Shown: positions 10,647-22,156 of the stretch, piece by piece
How the letters are laid out: every line of letters begins with the position of its first letter
Numbering within the stretch: the first letter of the stretch is position 1
Assembly: GCA_025786725.1 (NCBI GenBank)
Contig: JAHLTZ010000006.1
Coordinates: forward strand, 434,001-498,000
From: Syncephalis fuscata
Taxonomy: Eukaryota; Zoopagomycota; Zoopagomycetes; Zoopagales; Piptocephalidaceae
Reading direction: 5' to 3'
Length of the DNA stretch: 64,000 nt
Notes under the pieces: model-generated
What the model saw: the letters and a program-made list of their open reading frames with translations, nothing else
Databases searched by the model: none
What the model was told of the DNA's origin: nothing
Position numbers and translations under genes: made by a program

Positions 10647-13600
10647 ATGAAGTATTCAAAAATACGCAGCATCGATCCATCATGGACATTGCTTGGTTTA
10701 ATGTTTGTCAGTGCACTGTCAGTAGTTGATGCTTTACCGGCCTTTAATACAGGCAAGTTATTATTGTAGCAATATCAATTATTATTAAATAACATTTGTA
10801 TTAGTTAATCTATGGGATAGTCTTGGTCAAAAATGTCCCGTTCGTAGTATGTACAATCAAGCCTGTCCGATCCTATGTGTAGTGGATCCAACAAATGATT
10901 GTCCTGCATCTGTCCAGCCCAAATGTCCCGCAGGTCGAAAGTTCTGTGGTGATGGTGCCTGCCATTCAACCTGCAAAGGTGTGGATAATGTCTGCGCTTG
11001 TGGCGGCCTTTCACCAACTAAACCGGCTCTACAGCCATGTATGTCTGGACAACTGGTTAATATTCCGTCAATTGACCCGTCTCTTAATGCAACGGCCAAA
11101 AGTAATATTACCAACAACTTGTGTGCTTCACGTCTCTCATTAAATACCAGTGATATTGGTTTTACGGATAGTCCATTGGCAGCAAATGGCCGTCATGCTT
11201 GGCTTAGCTGCCCTGCATTGCCGCCGCCGTTCTTTACGTATAAAGAACCCATGTTCCAATCGCAGTACATCTATTTTGCCGTACAGTTTTTGATTGTTGG
11301 CGTTTGGCACATTTACAAACGTATTAAAGAGCGCAGTTTTGCCATTACCGATGCATCCAAGGTATCCAAATTGACAAATACAACACAAAAACCAATTGAA
11401 AATAGCACACCACCAAATGAAAAAGTATCAGAACGCAACTCACTTTCCACATACGAATCCGAGTCGGCCAACGATGTAAAGCCGCAATCGATTTTTAAAG
11501 GTTATTGTAACGACTATTTTGGCCTGTTTGTTTTTATTACTATTCAAATAACTACGGTTGGTGGCTTTTCATGCTCGGTATTATTGTCGCTGATTACTAC
11601 GGCCTAGTTACAGGAATTCAATTTGGTATATTCCTATCTAATGACCTTGGCTCAAAATATTCGTAACCATTTGGCATTTCACAACTGTGTGGCTTGTGCT
11701 AGTCAATTTAGCGCATAAACGTATTCGTAATTATTTCCGTTTACGCAGCGATCTTACTAGCTCAAATGTTGTTCAAATTGAAACACGTCGCGACGCAGTC
11801 ATTTTACTTGAAGATGATAGCCAGTGGCTAAAACGACTTCATTTAATTGAAAAGCGTTTGTCAGGTTTATTTGGGCTAGATACTATTGTATCGACTGTAC
11901 CTATACACAGTAGCGCTGATAATAGTACAGACAGTGATGTCAGCTATTTTGAGTATCAATGTATACGCTATATACTGGACACGTCATCATTGGGATTCCA
12001 GCAACATCAATACGATATGGGACACACGCACCAAGACTATTGTAGCCGTACACAGGGTCATACCGATAAGTCAGCAGCCGATTTACGTAATCTTATCGGT
12101 TTAAACTTTATTTCAGTTCATGTACCTTCGTTCCCAATGGCTTTACTTGAAGAATTCCAAGCATTCTTTTATCTCTACCAGCTAATGTGTCTCTGGGTCT
12201 GGTTCTACTTTGCTTATTATTACATGGGCTTTGTACAGCTTGTTGTCATTTTAGTATCAGCTTTAGTGAAGGTATATCTGCGACTAAAGGCAGAAAACAA
12301 AGTCAAATCACTAGCTGAATACAAAAGTGATTGTAATGTTCTTCGTAACAGTCAATGGGCTTCGATTAGTACCGTTGAACTGGTCCCTGGTGATGTTATT
12401 GAAATAGCTGAAAACCTTCAACTGCCTTGTGATGCAGCCATTCTTTCTGGCGAAGTCGTTATTGATGAAAGTTCACTCACCGGTGAATCGATGCCAATTC
12501 GTAAATTCCCCATGGCCAACGATCCAGTTATTTATCGTCCACAGGGTGCCAGTAAAAATAACACACTATTTGCCGGCACAACTGTACTTACTGCCACTCC
12601 ACTTGATATGAATGGGAAGGTAACTGCACTAGTAACAGCCACTGGAACATCAACAGATAAAGGAAAGCTAGTTCAAAAGATTCTATTTCCTAGCGAGGTG
12701 TCCTTTATCTTTAATGAGCATCTTAAAGGTGTAATTTGTATCTTACTACTATGGGGCATTATCTGCTTTGGCCTATCACTTTGGCTAATGGGCCGTGGTG
12801 ATATTACAAGTTGGTTCTATGGCCTGTTTGTCATTTCCCAAGTGATGAGTCCATTATTGCCGGCTGCTTTGGTCGTTGGCCAATCAGTGGCCGCTGCTCG
12901 TTTACGTAGTAAAAGCATATTCTGCGTTGACTTGCCCCGTGTAATGATTGCCGGTAAAATCCGCGTGTTTTGCTTTGATAAAACCGGCACATTGACCAAG
13001 GAAGGTCTTGACTACTACGGCATGTGTGTAACAGGGCCGGGTACACGCAATCCAGCTGCTCCAGCTGGAACACCCCACCACAGTTTACATCACGTATTGA
13101 TGGAGTTAACGCATTGCCGTCCATTGCTCGCCTAGGCGTTGCTACTTGTCATTCAGTCACTATGATCAATGGTCGGGTTATCGGTAATCCAGTCGATGCT
13201 GAGCAGTTCCGTGCTTGTGGATGGGAAATTCGCTCAGGCGATCAACCTGGCTATTTGGATACATTGCAGCCTCCAAACCAAGAAAATATGGAGCCAGTTC
13301 ATATTGTAAAACGATTTGAATTTATTCACGCACGCGCTTCAATGTCGGTGGCCGTACTTGATGCCACCACTAAACATGTTCATGTGTTTATGAAAGGTGC
13401 ATTTGAGCGTGTAAAAAATAGCTGTATTCCTCGCACACTACCAATCGACTATGATGCACGTGCTGCCAGTTATGCCGCCGAAGGTTGCTACGTTCTTGCT
13501 ATTGCCCATCGTGATTTAGGACCGATTTCTCTTGATGAATTACGCGAATTAACACGCGACGATTTAGAGCGTGATTGTGAATTTGTCGGCCTATTATTAT

Positions 13601-14979
13601 TTAAAAATCAGCTAAAGCCCGATACAACCGATGCTATTGCCGAACTTAAAGACGGCGACACCCGTACCGTAATGATTACTGGCGACAATGCACTGACGGG
13701 TGTTTACATTGCTCGTCAATGTGGTATGGTACCCAGTGGCGCGCGCGTATTACTGGGTGATATCATACCTGGCGGCAATACTAACGACGTTGAATGGCGC
13801 GATGTGGATACAGAGCGCGTTATTACCGATATCAATGCCGAGTTATCTACAAGTAAAATGATCTTGCGAGCTGGCTGTAACAGGCAAAGCATTCGATGCT
13901 CTTGTTCGAACAAATCAAATGCGCCATCTTCTGTTACAAACTCGTATTTTTGCACGCATGACACCTGACGGTAAAGTCGAATGCGTACAATTATTCATGG
14001 AGCGAGCTGTTACGGCAATGTGTGGCGATGGCGGCAATGACTGTGGCGCATTACGTGTAGCACATTGTGGCATTGCTCTAAGTGAAGCAGAAGCATCGAT
14101 TGTCTCTCCGTTTAGTACTAGTATACGATCCATCTTTAGTTGCGTTGAATTGGTACGTCAAGGCCGTGCTGCATTGGCCACTTCATTTGCCGGTTACAAA
14201 TTCCTTATTATGTACGGTGAAACGATGTGTTTCCTTGAACTTATTCAATACTACTTCACCGCTGTCGTGCCTCAATGGGTCTGGGTACTCATTGATGGGT
14301 TTGTCACGGTTGGTCTATCCTACGCGCTAACACAAGCTAAGCCGGCCACACGTCTAGCGCCACAACGCCCTACGGCACGTCTACTTGGACCAGAAACTCT
14401 TGTTTCTACCATAACCCAGGTTATTATTAATTTATTGTTCTTTGCCTGTGGTGTTTTACTGCTTTTCCGTCAGCCTTGGTTCTTATGTAATGAATTGACG
14501 CATCTATGGTCGATTCATCAAAATGGTGGCTACTCGGCGACAATTATGAAGCCTTGTTAATTACGGCATCACTTTACCGCAGTTTATTAATGCAGCCGCC
14601 ACTTTCAACTTTGGCTATCGATTCGCAGTGCGTGGTGGCGCAACTATACACTAGTTGTTTGCTACACTGTAATGATGGCATTTGTTTCCTATATTATTCT
14701 TGCCGATCCTAATCCAGTTGGCTGCTGGTTCCGCGCTAATTGTGGTGATCCTGATGTACTGGTGGAGCTTGGCTATCCACGTCCCACTTGGTATATAGAA
14801 CGCTACAACAGCCCACTTGGTCATAATGTATTACCTCGAGACTTCCGCTGGACAATATGGGGCTATACCATGGCAATTGCGCGGTCAATCTTTTGTTTGA
14901 ATACTTTGTCGTGCTTGGCCCAGTTCGTGAATGGGCCAAACGCCGCTTCCCATCGAAACGACTTCAAATTACTCGTTAA
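10647..14979 (+). CDS. P5B-type (ATP13A2/Ypk9-like) P-type ATPase with Cys-rich N-terminal ectodomain
   Basis: P5B ATPases are endolysosomal/vacuolar pumps; animal members export polyamines. Core motifs: LPCDAAIL and the actuator VVIDESSLTGESMPIRK, an M4 block with PLLPAALVVGQ, phosphorylation site CFDKTGTLTKEGLDYYG, GVATCHSVTMINGRVIGNP, MITGDNALTGVYIARQCGM, ARMTPDGKVE, hinge CGDGGNDCGALRVAHCGIAL, SEAEASIVSPFST, and late transmembrane segments with LGDNYEALLI. GDGxNDCGAL and SEAEASI are P5B hallmarks. Unusually, the protein begins with a signal-like helix (LLGLMFVSALSVVDALP) followed by about 130 residues with some 13 cysteines and several N-glycosylation sites, before a first membrane helix (IYFAVQFLIVGVWHIY). 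At least eight frame changes (about 11525, 11655, 13075, 13865, 14520, 14575, 14625, 14880) occur, mostly repaired by one base. The stop at 14979 belongs to the frame ending in WAKRRFPSKRLQITR. Confidence 0.9.
10753..10804 (+). other. Non-canonical GC-AG intron in the P5B ATPase gene
   Basis: The donor reads GCAAGT and the acceptor TTAG. Removing 10753-10804 joins ACA-G to TT-AAT and keeps the frame (FNT then VNLWDSLGQKCP). No GT donor nearby preserves the frame. GCAAGT is the usual form of the rare GC-AG class. Confidence 0.7.
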
Positions 14980-15852
14980 CGATATACATACAATATCAAT
15001 ATTTTAAATTAAATAGCTTTATTTCTAATTAGCATTGGTTATAATTTTTTGTACTGGATTTTATAAGTGTTGCTATTTTAGTTTATTTATTAGTTTTTTG
15101 TTAGTTATATAGAAAGAAATGAATAATAATAATGGCAAAATTTATACATATAAGTTGCATCACATACAAATACATCAACTATTTTAGTAGTAGTAGTAGT
15201 AATTATTTATTTAATTATTTTATTATGTTAAGGTTATTAATTATTGTCAAAAAGTTTACTAGCTATTATTATGGGTTTATGATCAAATACTCATTTAATA
15301 ATATTTAAATTAAACTTTCATTAAGTAAATTGGCAAGTTTGGTGTGATTTAGTCGTGCATTTTACTATGTGAGCACTTGTAGGTATATAGTCAACTAAAT
15401 ACTACATGATTTGTGGCATGCATTTCAGCGTGCTACAAACGGCGCTAGACTGCACATAATAAAACAACATTCTGTCTAGTGAATATGGAGCTTGCTGTGT
15501 GTTTGTTTGTGGTAGTTACATTGATAATTATAGGTGTGTAGACAGCATGAAATCGGCACTACAAATATTGTATGTATTTAAGTTGATATGGATATAATGA
15601 TGTAGTTGTAGTGTTTATATAGAGGTTGCTAGTTAGATTCTGCATGAAAGTGAATATAGTTTATCTGCATAGTTATTACATTTATGTTGCTGCCAATAAA
15701 TTAATACTAAACAACTTATTAATAATTTAATATGAGTGTGAATCAAATATTACATTGGATAATATTCGCGCAATTAATTTAAACATTCTTTTTAACATGC
15801 TTTCATTGCTATTAGATGTTAAACAATATTTTATTAATAATTATAAAACTTA
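14980..15852. other. AT-rich convergent intergenic region
   Basis: Sits between the 3' ends of the ATPase and amidase genes. No ORF of note. It contains a short AGT microsatellite (15185-15201) and one copy of a dispersed repeat at 15713-15800. Confidence 0.6.
15713..15800 (+). repeat. Dispersed AT-rich repeat, copy A
   Basis: Shares an ordered set of words with 18465-18555: AACTTATTA, TAATTTA, TATG, TAATATTCGCGCA, then ATTCT and AACAT at matching spacing. Same orientation as copy B. Its nature is unknown. Confidence 0.5.
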
Positions 15853-17627
15853 TTAATTGGACTGATTAATGACATTGTCGATAACACGCATGCATGCAGG
15901 ACATGTTCATCCTCGAAACGGCGACCACTGACCATAACACCGCACGGTGAGCCGTGAAATAGCTCAGCGTTGTAGTTGTTTCGAAACTGTGCTTCAACAG
16001 AATTGATGGGACGACCATCGTTCCACCAAGAAATGTTGTCTTGTGATGCATCTTTTTCTTTGTCAAATGTGATGGCAGGAATTACGCCGGATGGTGCGTC
16101 GAGTAAATTGTAGACTGCTGTAAATGTTAGATCAATGGGTAATTTAGTGGTGGTGCCGTGTGCAGCCATAGGAATGACCTGAGTGGTCGATAAAATAACA
16201 TCAACTGGGTGCTGTTCAGAGTCAGTAAGCTTGGCTAGTTCATCGAAAAACAGCTTGCGATAGCTGTCCCGTGCTTGAGTTACTAGATACATTTCTTCTT
16301 TTGTTTTATCGACACCCGCTTCAAGTATATCCGCTTTTCTTGGATCATCGGTGAAATTACGGATATACCAGCTAATGAGTGCACGTTGTATATAAGACTT
16401 GCTAGAGAATTGAGTAGTGGCTGCTATTGTCGGATACATGGGATCGCCCTTTAGCTCTTTAACAAGTGCTTGGCCACCATCTGGCCATAAAGCCTTGACG
16501 CTTGCCAGAGTTGCTTCAAAAATATTGGGCGGCTTAAATTCGACCACCTCGTGACCGGCAGCTTGTAGTTTTTCAACCGTTTCGATAATAGCACGTCGCC
16601 CAACAGGAGATGCTGGCACATAGCCATTGTCGACATAGTATGCAACACGCAGCTTTAACGGAAGAGTTGCTGGCACCCAAGGTATGGCAACACAGGATGG
16701 ATCCATGGTCCATGGCTTCTGATCGATAATGGAACTCATAAGCAATTGGAGCGCGTCCATATCGTGTCCTATCGGCCACATACTAGTGGTAGGACTGGCG
16801 CATAGTCATACGCTGAATGGTTCCGGCTTCCGGTATACGATTTGAAGTTGGCTTGAGCGAGTAAATACCATTAATAGAAGCTGGATTACGTAGCGAGCTA
16901 CCAATATCATTTCCTAGACCCAATATTGATCCATGACGGCCGATAAGTGCACCTTCACCGCCACTACTGCCGCCAGATATTAATGCTTTATTACGCGCTG
17001 AGTTTGTACGTCCAAAGATTGGATTATCCGTTTCAGTGCTGATTATTCCCTGGGGTACATTTGTTTTTACAAAGGGAATGGCACCGGCGCTGCGTACCAA
17101 TGCAACTGCTGGAGCATCATTGACAACTGGATGAAATGCACGCGCAGAATAGCCCAGTGTTGTATCTTTGCCGGCTACATCAATACTGTCTTTTATCGAG
17201 ACTGGAATGCCATGAAGTGGCCCTTTTGGCTTATCTAGTTTATCTAATCGACGCGCCTCCTCAAATGCCTCGTCCAGAAGAACTTCAGTAATAGCATTAG
17301 TATATTCGTTTGCATTTATTGCTGCTTGCAGCATTACAGCCAGAACTTGTTCTGCTGTGTACATTCTTTGAGCTAGCCGATTGCGCAGTTCAAGAGTTGA
17401 TAAAGCAAGGATTTCATCTGATTTGGCCAAAAGTGGATGTATTTCCGGAGATGCAAGTGTTTCGCGAGTTTTTTTCAGCTGTTTGTCTCGTATTGCTCGG
17501 CGTTTACGGCAACGTTTTGCTGCTGCATATTTTTCAACATTTTTAACGTAAAAAGTAAATAAAGTAGACTATCAGAACCAGCAGCTACTGAGAAGAATGA
17601 CATAGTATTTATAGCTGTTTCCATCAT
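15853..17627 (-). CDS. Fatty-acid-amide-hydrolase-like amidase (amidase signature family)
   Basis: Amidase-signature serine hydrolase resembling animal and fungal FAAH, likely cleaving amides or N-acyl substrates at a membrane face. A hydrophobic N-terminal segment (FFSVAAGSDSLLYLLFTL) and a basic helix (AAAKRCRKRRAIRDKQLKK) precede the catalytic domain. The Ser-cisSer-Lys triad is visible: lysine in VSIKDSIDVAGKDTTLGYS, cis-serine in SGGSSGGEGALIGRHGS, and nucleophile serine in LGNDIGSSLRNPASING. FVKTNVPQGI and ISLKPT-like YSLKPTSNRIP follow, and the C-terminus carries MVSGRRFEDEHVL. Frame breaks near 17540 (A run), 16790 (two bases) and 15890 are consistent with missing bases. After the last one the stop is at 15853. 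The start is the Met at 17627 (or 17624). The substrate cannot be read from sequence. Confidence 0.85.
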
Positions 17628-19253
17628 TAATATGTGCATTTAAGTTGATTTTGACAATAAAACCTCGTGCATTGCGTGCATAACATAGGCCTTGATACCA
17701 GAGTATACAGAGACTGTTATTACCAGTCACGAGTTCTCCGAGAAAGAAAATGGTCAATCTCTAAAAGATATGTAACAGGCTACAACACGTTACATGGTGA
17801 GCTGAATGGTTGATTATTTATAAATCTACGCTTTTTGAAAGCTCATTGTCGTATTATTACATATAAATCAAAAAACATAATGAATATTTTTGGCAGTCAT
17901 TAAGTCACATTTCTGTATTGCATTACAGGTTTAATTCTTGAATGCAGCATATGCTTGCGCTTTAATTTAATAGTCGTCATTTTTTTAATCTTCTAGTTTT
18001 GCACCCGTTGCAAATATGATTTGCTAAAATCAGTCAACATAAACAATCCAATAAAACCATTAGCAAAATGATAATAGGATTACTTATACGTACTAAATGT
18101 TCTTTGTCATATAATTACAGTATTTGATTAATAATTCTTACTAAAAGTATTATTTTATATAACAGTTTAAATGCATTTACATAATAATGATTAATCTATT
18201 TATAATTTTTATTTATATAATATCATTTGGTCATTTGATTTGTATTACATTCAATACAACTACTCTCATTAATCATTTTAACAATAACATCAGTGGTTTA
18301 TTTAGCCAATTATCCTATTTCCTATTAGTATTATTACATTAATATGCATTGTTATATTATTTTTAACTTTTGATTCTAAAGTTTGTAGACTCTAGCATTA
18401 ATTAAATTAAGTTAAATCAGTGTGCAAATCATCTAACGTTTCGTGGACATTTAAAGTTATTAATAACTTATTAGTAATTTAGTATGGTTTGCAAGTCAGA
18501 TGATTAAATTTAATAATATTCGCGCAGCTAAACTAGCATTTATTCTATTGAACATAAACTAAGTAGCAAATGAAATCGCCGATCAAATACTTATTAGCGT
18601 AGATTTATTATTACAGCCATTATCATGTACGTATTATATAATCTAAAATCACTATTTAATAAATACACTGTTGAATCGTATAAGACCAATAGTTTTCTAC
18701 AGTATATTTTTTATTATGCTACACGCTGGCCTATTAACATGTTAGGCATTGTGGCCACGTTCTGCAAAAATAAAAAACAAAAAATCACCATGCAGTTTTA
18801 AATAATGCCAAATGCGATATTTCTAACAATGGAATAAAAAAGGAATCAATCCAAAAAAAGCAAACCAATTTACTTGTTCTGGATCATGAATGACGATGCT
18901 TTTTGAAATAACTGGCATTTTAATATTTTGCTATACACATTATCTACAGACTTAGTTGTAGATTTTCAGCAAAGCAATATAGTATGTGTGTAGTACACGT
19001 ACTCTTTCATATACTTGTTGTATAGTGTACAACAGTAATAAATTATGCAAAGCTATTTGTCCAATAATGCTACTATGCATTGTGGATGCCACGTGAGTAT
19101 AGCCCAAATTAGTATCGGGCAAATTAGCATCGAACAAACTAAATATTTTTTTCAGTCTTTAAATATGCATGATTTTCACTTTACGGACAATAATCCATTA
19201 GCTCGCTATTTTCTCTATCTATTACGCTTAACGTCACGTCATATAATTCTATA
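17628..19253. other. AT-rich divergent intergenic region, amidase to kinase-like gene
   Basis: About 1.6 kb of very AT-rich DNA with no supported gene. It holds copy B of the dispersed repeat (18465-18555). Short ORFs near 18952-19254 are too small and AT-biased to call. Confidence 0.6.
18465..18555 (+). repeat. Dispersed AT-rich repeat, copy B
   Basis: Counterpart of 15713-15800, same strand, with the same conserved words including AACTTATTA and TAATATTCGCGCA. The two copies flank the amidase gene about 2.75 kb apart. Confidence 0.5.
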
Positions 19254-20489
19254 ATGCGGTCTAACTGGCTAACGACCATTGGAGCAACCGGTGTCGTGGT
19301 GCTTTCAGTCACCCTGTCTGCCATGGCTGCAACATATTACATCGATGAAAATTTCCGAACAATTCCAGTATTGCCTCCAAAAGATACAATTTCCACAAGC
19401 ACGCCATTTGGTCCAAACTTTGATTTCGAAAAAACGCCGATACCAGAGCTTGTACCGGAAAACACAGAAGAGCCATTTGGACTTTCTAAACTAAAGGTCT
19501 TTGAATGGATCAAAGGCGATCGTGCCACCGCTTTGGCCGATTATCAGGGTCTAGGCATGATTCTAAGGTGTACAAAGCATCTTCCAGAGTTTTATAATGA
19601 AAATGCTGCATTCAAGGTAAATAATTGTAACAACAAAACGTGCTTAGTATTTATTTGTATGTAACTAAGGTACTTGATGCTCGAACAAAACAAACTGGCG
19701 AGAAATGGAAAGAAGCTTTACGGAAGATCCCTGACCGGATCATATCATTCGTGTGGAATAAGAAGGTTGGCTGTAACGGCTATGCCCACACTGGCTTTGC
19801 CAAATCGTTTTCACAGTTTATTCAAGACTTTAAGGGTGCTAATCGCGACGAAGTTTTCATTGAGCTATCACGCCAATTGATTGGAGCCATTGCCTTGTTC
19901 CACGAAGTTGGACTAGTTCATGGTGATATCAAACAAGAAAGTAAGTGATTATTCGATTGCTATCTCGTTCATAGTTATCTAATTCAGTATATACAGATAT
20001 TGTTGTCACTCAATTGCATCGTTCGCTCCCACCGGAGATCAGTGTTATTGGTTTCCATTACACACGCGCCATCGAGTCAGAGAAGGCCAGCACTCCTCCG
20101 TTTGGATACGCTACACCCGAATCGTTTGTTAGCGGTCAACAACAAGATAGCCGTAAAGCCGATTCATGGGCCTTGGGCGTTACCGTCTACACGGCAGTCA
20201 CCGGCAAAATGCCATACGGCTACACTTATTCCGCAAAGAAGCCTATGGTACAATGGGATGCTAGTGAAATGTCTAAGCAGATGCAACGTGTCTACAAGAA
20301 AAAACAAGGTGCTCAGCTTCCATTTAATGTACTGGGCATGTTGCCGTCATCTGCTTCTCGTAAATTCGTCAAGTAATCAACAAACTATTGGCCACTCGTC
20401 CAAAGGATCGTCCACTTCCCGTGGAAGTAATGGACAAGATGAAAGCTATTAACGTCAAGCACAAGCCAACATGGCAAGACACATTGTAG
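19254..20489 (+). CDS. Secretory-pathway kinase-like protein lacking the DFG aspartate
   Basis: Protein-kinase-fold protein with an N-terminal signal peptide or anchor (TGVVVLSVTLSAMAATYY). Three exons: 19254-19616, 19670-19940 and 19997-20489. The C-lobe is recognisable: catalytic loop GLVHGDIKQENIVV (HGD in place of HRD, with Lys and Asn kept), an APE-like segment FGYATPESF, and DSWALGVTVYTAVTGKMPY as helix F. Where a DFG motif is expected the protein reads ISVIGFHYTRAIE, so the magnesium-binding aspartate is missing. The N-lobe is divergent; a candidate ATP-site lysine is not obvious. A one-base break near 20375 (TT) restores RQVINKLLATRPKDRPLP and a stop at 20489. It is likely a pseudokinase or divergent kinase in the secretory pathway. 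I recall similar families in zoopagalean fungi but cannot confirm this. Confidence 0.7.
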
Positions 20490-20909
20490 CCATTGTTAGA
20501 GGAGCTGGCAACAAGATCCATTATATCCGATCTCGCTTATCGGTCTCTCGCTTCAAGGATGATATTATAAACAGTCTCTCCCTTTTCGTTAACCGGGCCC
20601 CTTAAGTAAGATTGCTTATCCTACACAATAAATCGTAATAGCAATCTTTATTATAACGCACAATACGTAGTAATTTGGATTAATCGATCAATATAATACT
20701 AACAATTCTACTACAGCACATCTATACTTGCTAATTAAAGTAGTTGTAAAATTACTTTATAATCCAACTATAGTAAATATAATAAACACTGTCATGCTAA
20801 CCAATTATTTATATACAATTATATACAATTTGTTTTTATTCCATCATCACAGCTTTATCGGTTAACTACCAGCACGACACTATCTTCTTTTGTTAGCGAA
20901 ACAACTACT
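20490..20909. other. AT-rich intergenic spacer
   Basis: Spacer between two plus-strand genes, 420 bp. Nothing recognised apart from AT-rich sequence and AATAAA-like words suited to 3' end formation of the kinase-like gene. Confidence 0.5.
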
Positions 20910-21987
20910 ATGAGCCACTGTCACCATGAACATCACGGCCATGACGGTCACGACCATGGCGATGACCATACACATGACGACGAAATAGCCCTAGTTAAAG
21001 ATTTATTATACGAGAAAATTGATCGCGACAATGTACGCGGCTTAAATGAAAGTATACCTGGAGCGGCCAAATCGATCATCAAGCCGTGGCATGAACGCAA
21101 TTCAACCACACCGGTAAGTAGTCTGTCTATAGACATGTATACAGCAGTAATAGCATTATAAACCAAGTAACAACAAATATCCATTTTTATTCTACTAGTT
21201 GCTTGAAAGTGATAGTGACGAACAATTGATTGTTATTGTACCGTAAGCCAATAGCCTAACAAGTTGCACACACACACACACACACATATTTATATTACAG
21301 CTGATTATGGCACAATAGATTTACCGGTATGGTCAAACTCAAGTCGATACTGATTAAGACGGGAAGAGGCGACGTGGCACCGTCTAGATTATCTGTGTAC
21401 GTAGCATGCCAAATGGCAGTATAACTGCACTGCTGTTGTCGCTGTTTCGAATTTGAATCAAATGTTTATAGATTTGTAAATCGTGATGACGTTGACTTTG
21501 ACACGGTCAATGACGTGGAAGCGACCCAGACCTGGGAACTGGCCAATAATGCCGATGATGTTTGCGAGTATCACACTAGGTAGGTTGATTAATGAATAAG
21601 TGGATGTATTTGTTACACTGTTTAAAAAACAATTTAAATAATTGAATTGTATATGTCAACATTACTATGATCACGCTATAATAGATTGGCTAAATTCTCG
21701 TCGGTGCGATCAGTCACACTATTCTTTCCAGAAAATTTCGGTGATGATATAACACAACTAACGTTTCTAGGCTTCCGAGGTGAATGGACTAAAGTAAGTG
21801 ATGGCGGGGAGTGCACATGTACATAGATACGTAGTATGCATTATATTTATTACAGTAATAACCACATAATAATACCAATTAGATTCAACCTCAGCCAATT
21901 ATTACGGTTTATGAATTGCAAGCGAATCCGGCCGATCACCAAACACCGGCCGACGAGTTACGTGCCAATCCTCAAGGCTTTTCCTAA
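20910..21987 (+). CDS. PITHD1: PITH-domain protein (PITHD1 family)
   Basis: Small soluble protein of the PITHD1 family, which shares the proteasome-interacting PITH domain of thioredoxin-like TXNL1. Six exons: 20910-21113, 21199-21242, 21319-21396, 21472-21579, 21685-21793 and 21883-21987, all with clean GT-AG joins and no frame breaks, about 215 residues. It opens with a His-rich stretch (MSHCHHEHHGHDGHDHGDD), seen also in the family. Core features: YEKIDRDNVRGLNE, IIKPWHERN, LLESDSDEQLIVIVPFTG, VKLKSILIK, VNRDDVDFDTVNDVE, VRSVTLFFPENFGDD, TFLGFRGEWTK, and the ending ITVYELQANPADH. The family is certain. The role is inferred from homologues. The histidines could bind metal. Confidence 0.93.
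21266..21287 (+). repeat. CA dinucleotide microsatellite
   Basis: A run of CA units inside intron 2 of the PITH gene. Confidence 0.9.
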
Positions 21988-22156
21988 ATAAGAATACTAA
22001 GAATACTAAGAAGAAGAGGAATAATAATAATAAAGGCGTCCCATGATCGCTACTGCCATTGTTATCGCCACTTTGTTGTTACTGCTGTTGTACTGCTGTT
22101 AATATTAATGTTAATGTTATAATATATTATAACTGAGTAGAATTTTATTAATCAAA

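Noticed and set aside
10647-14979. Pseudogene interpretation of the P5B ATPase
   Set aside because: All catalytic motifs except one proline are intact and the breaks are nearly all single-base homopolymer losses, as also seen in essential genes such as YKT6 and ATP11.
15780-15800. TAATATT-containing repeat as a rolling-circle virus origin
   Set aside because: No hairpin around the word, no Rep-like gene nearby, and the match extends only over AT-rich sequence.
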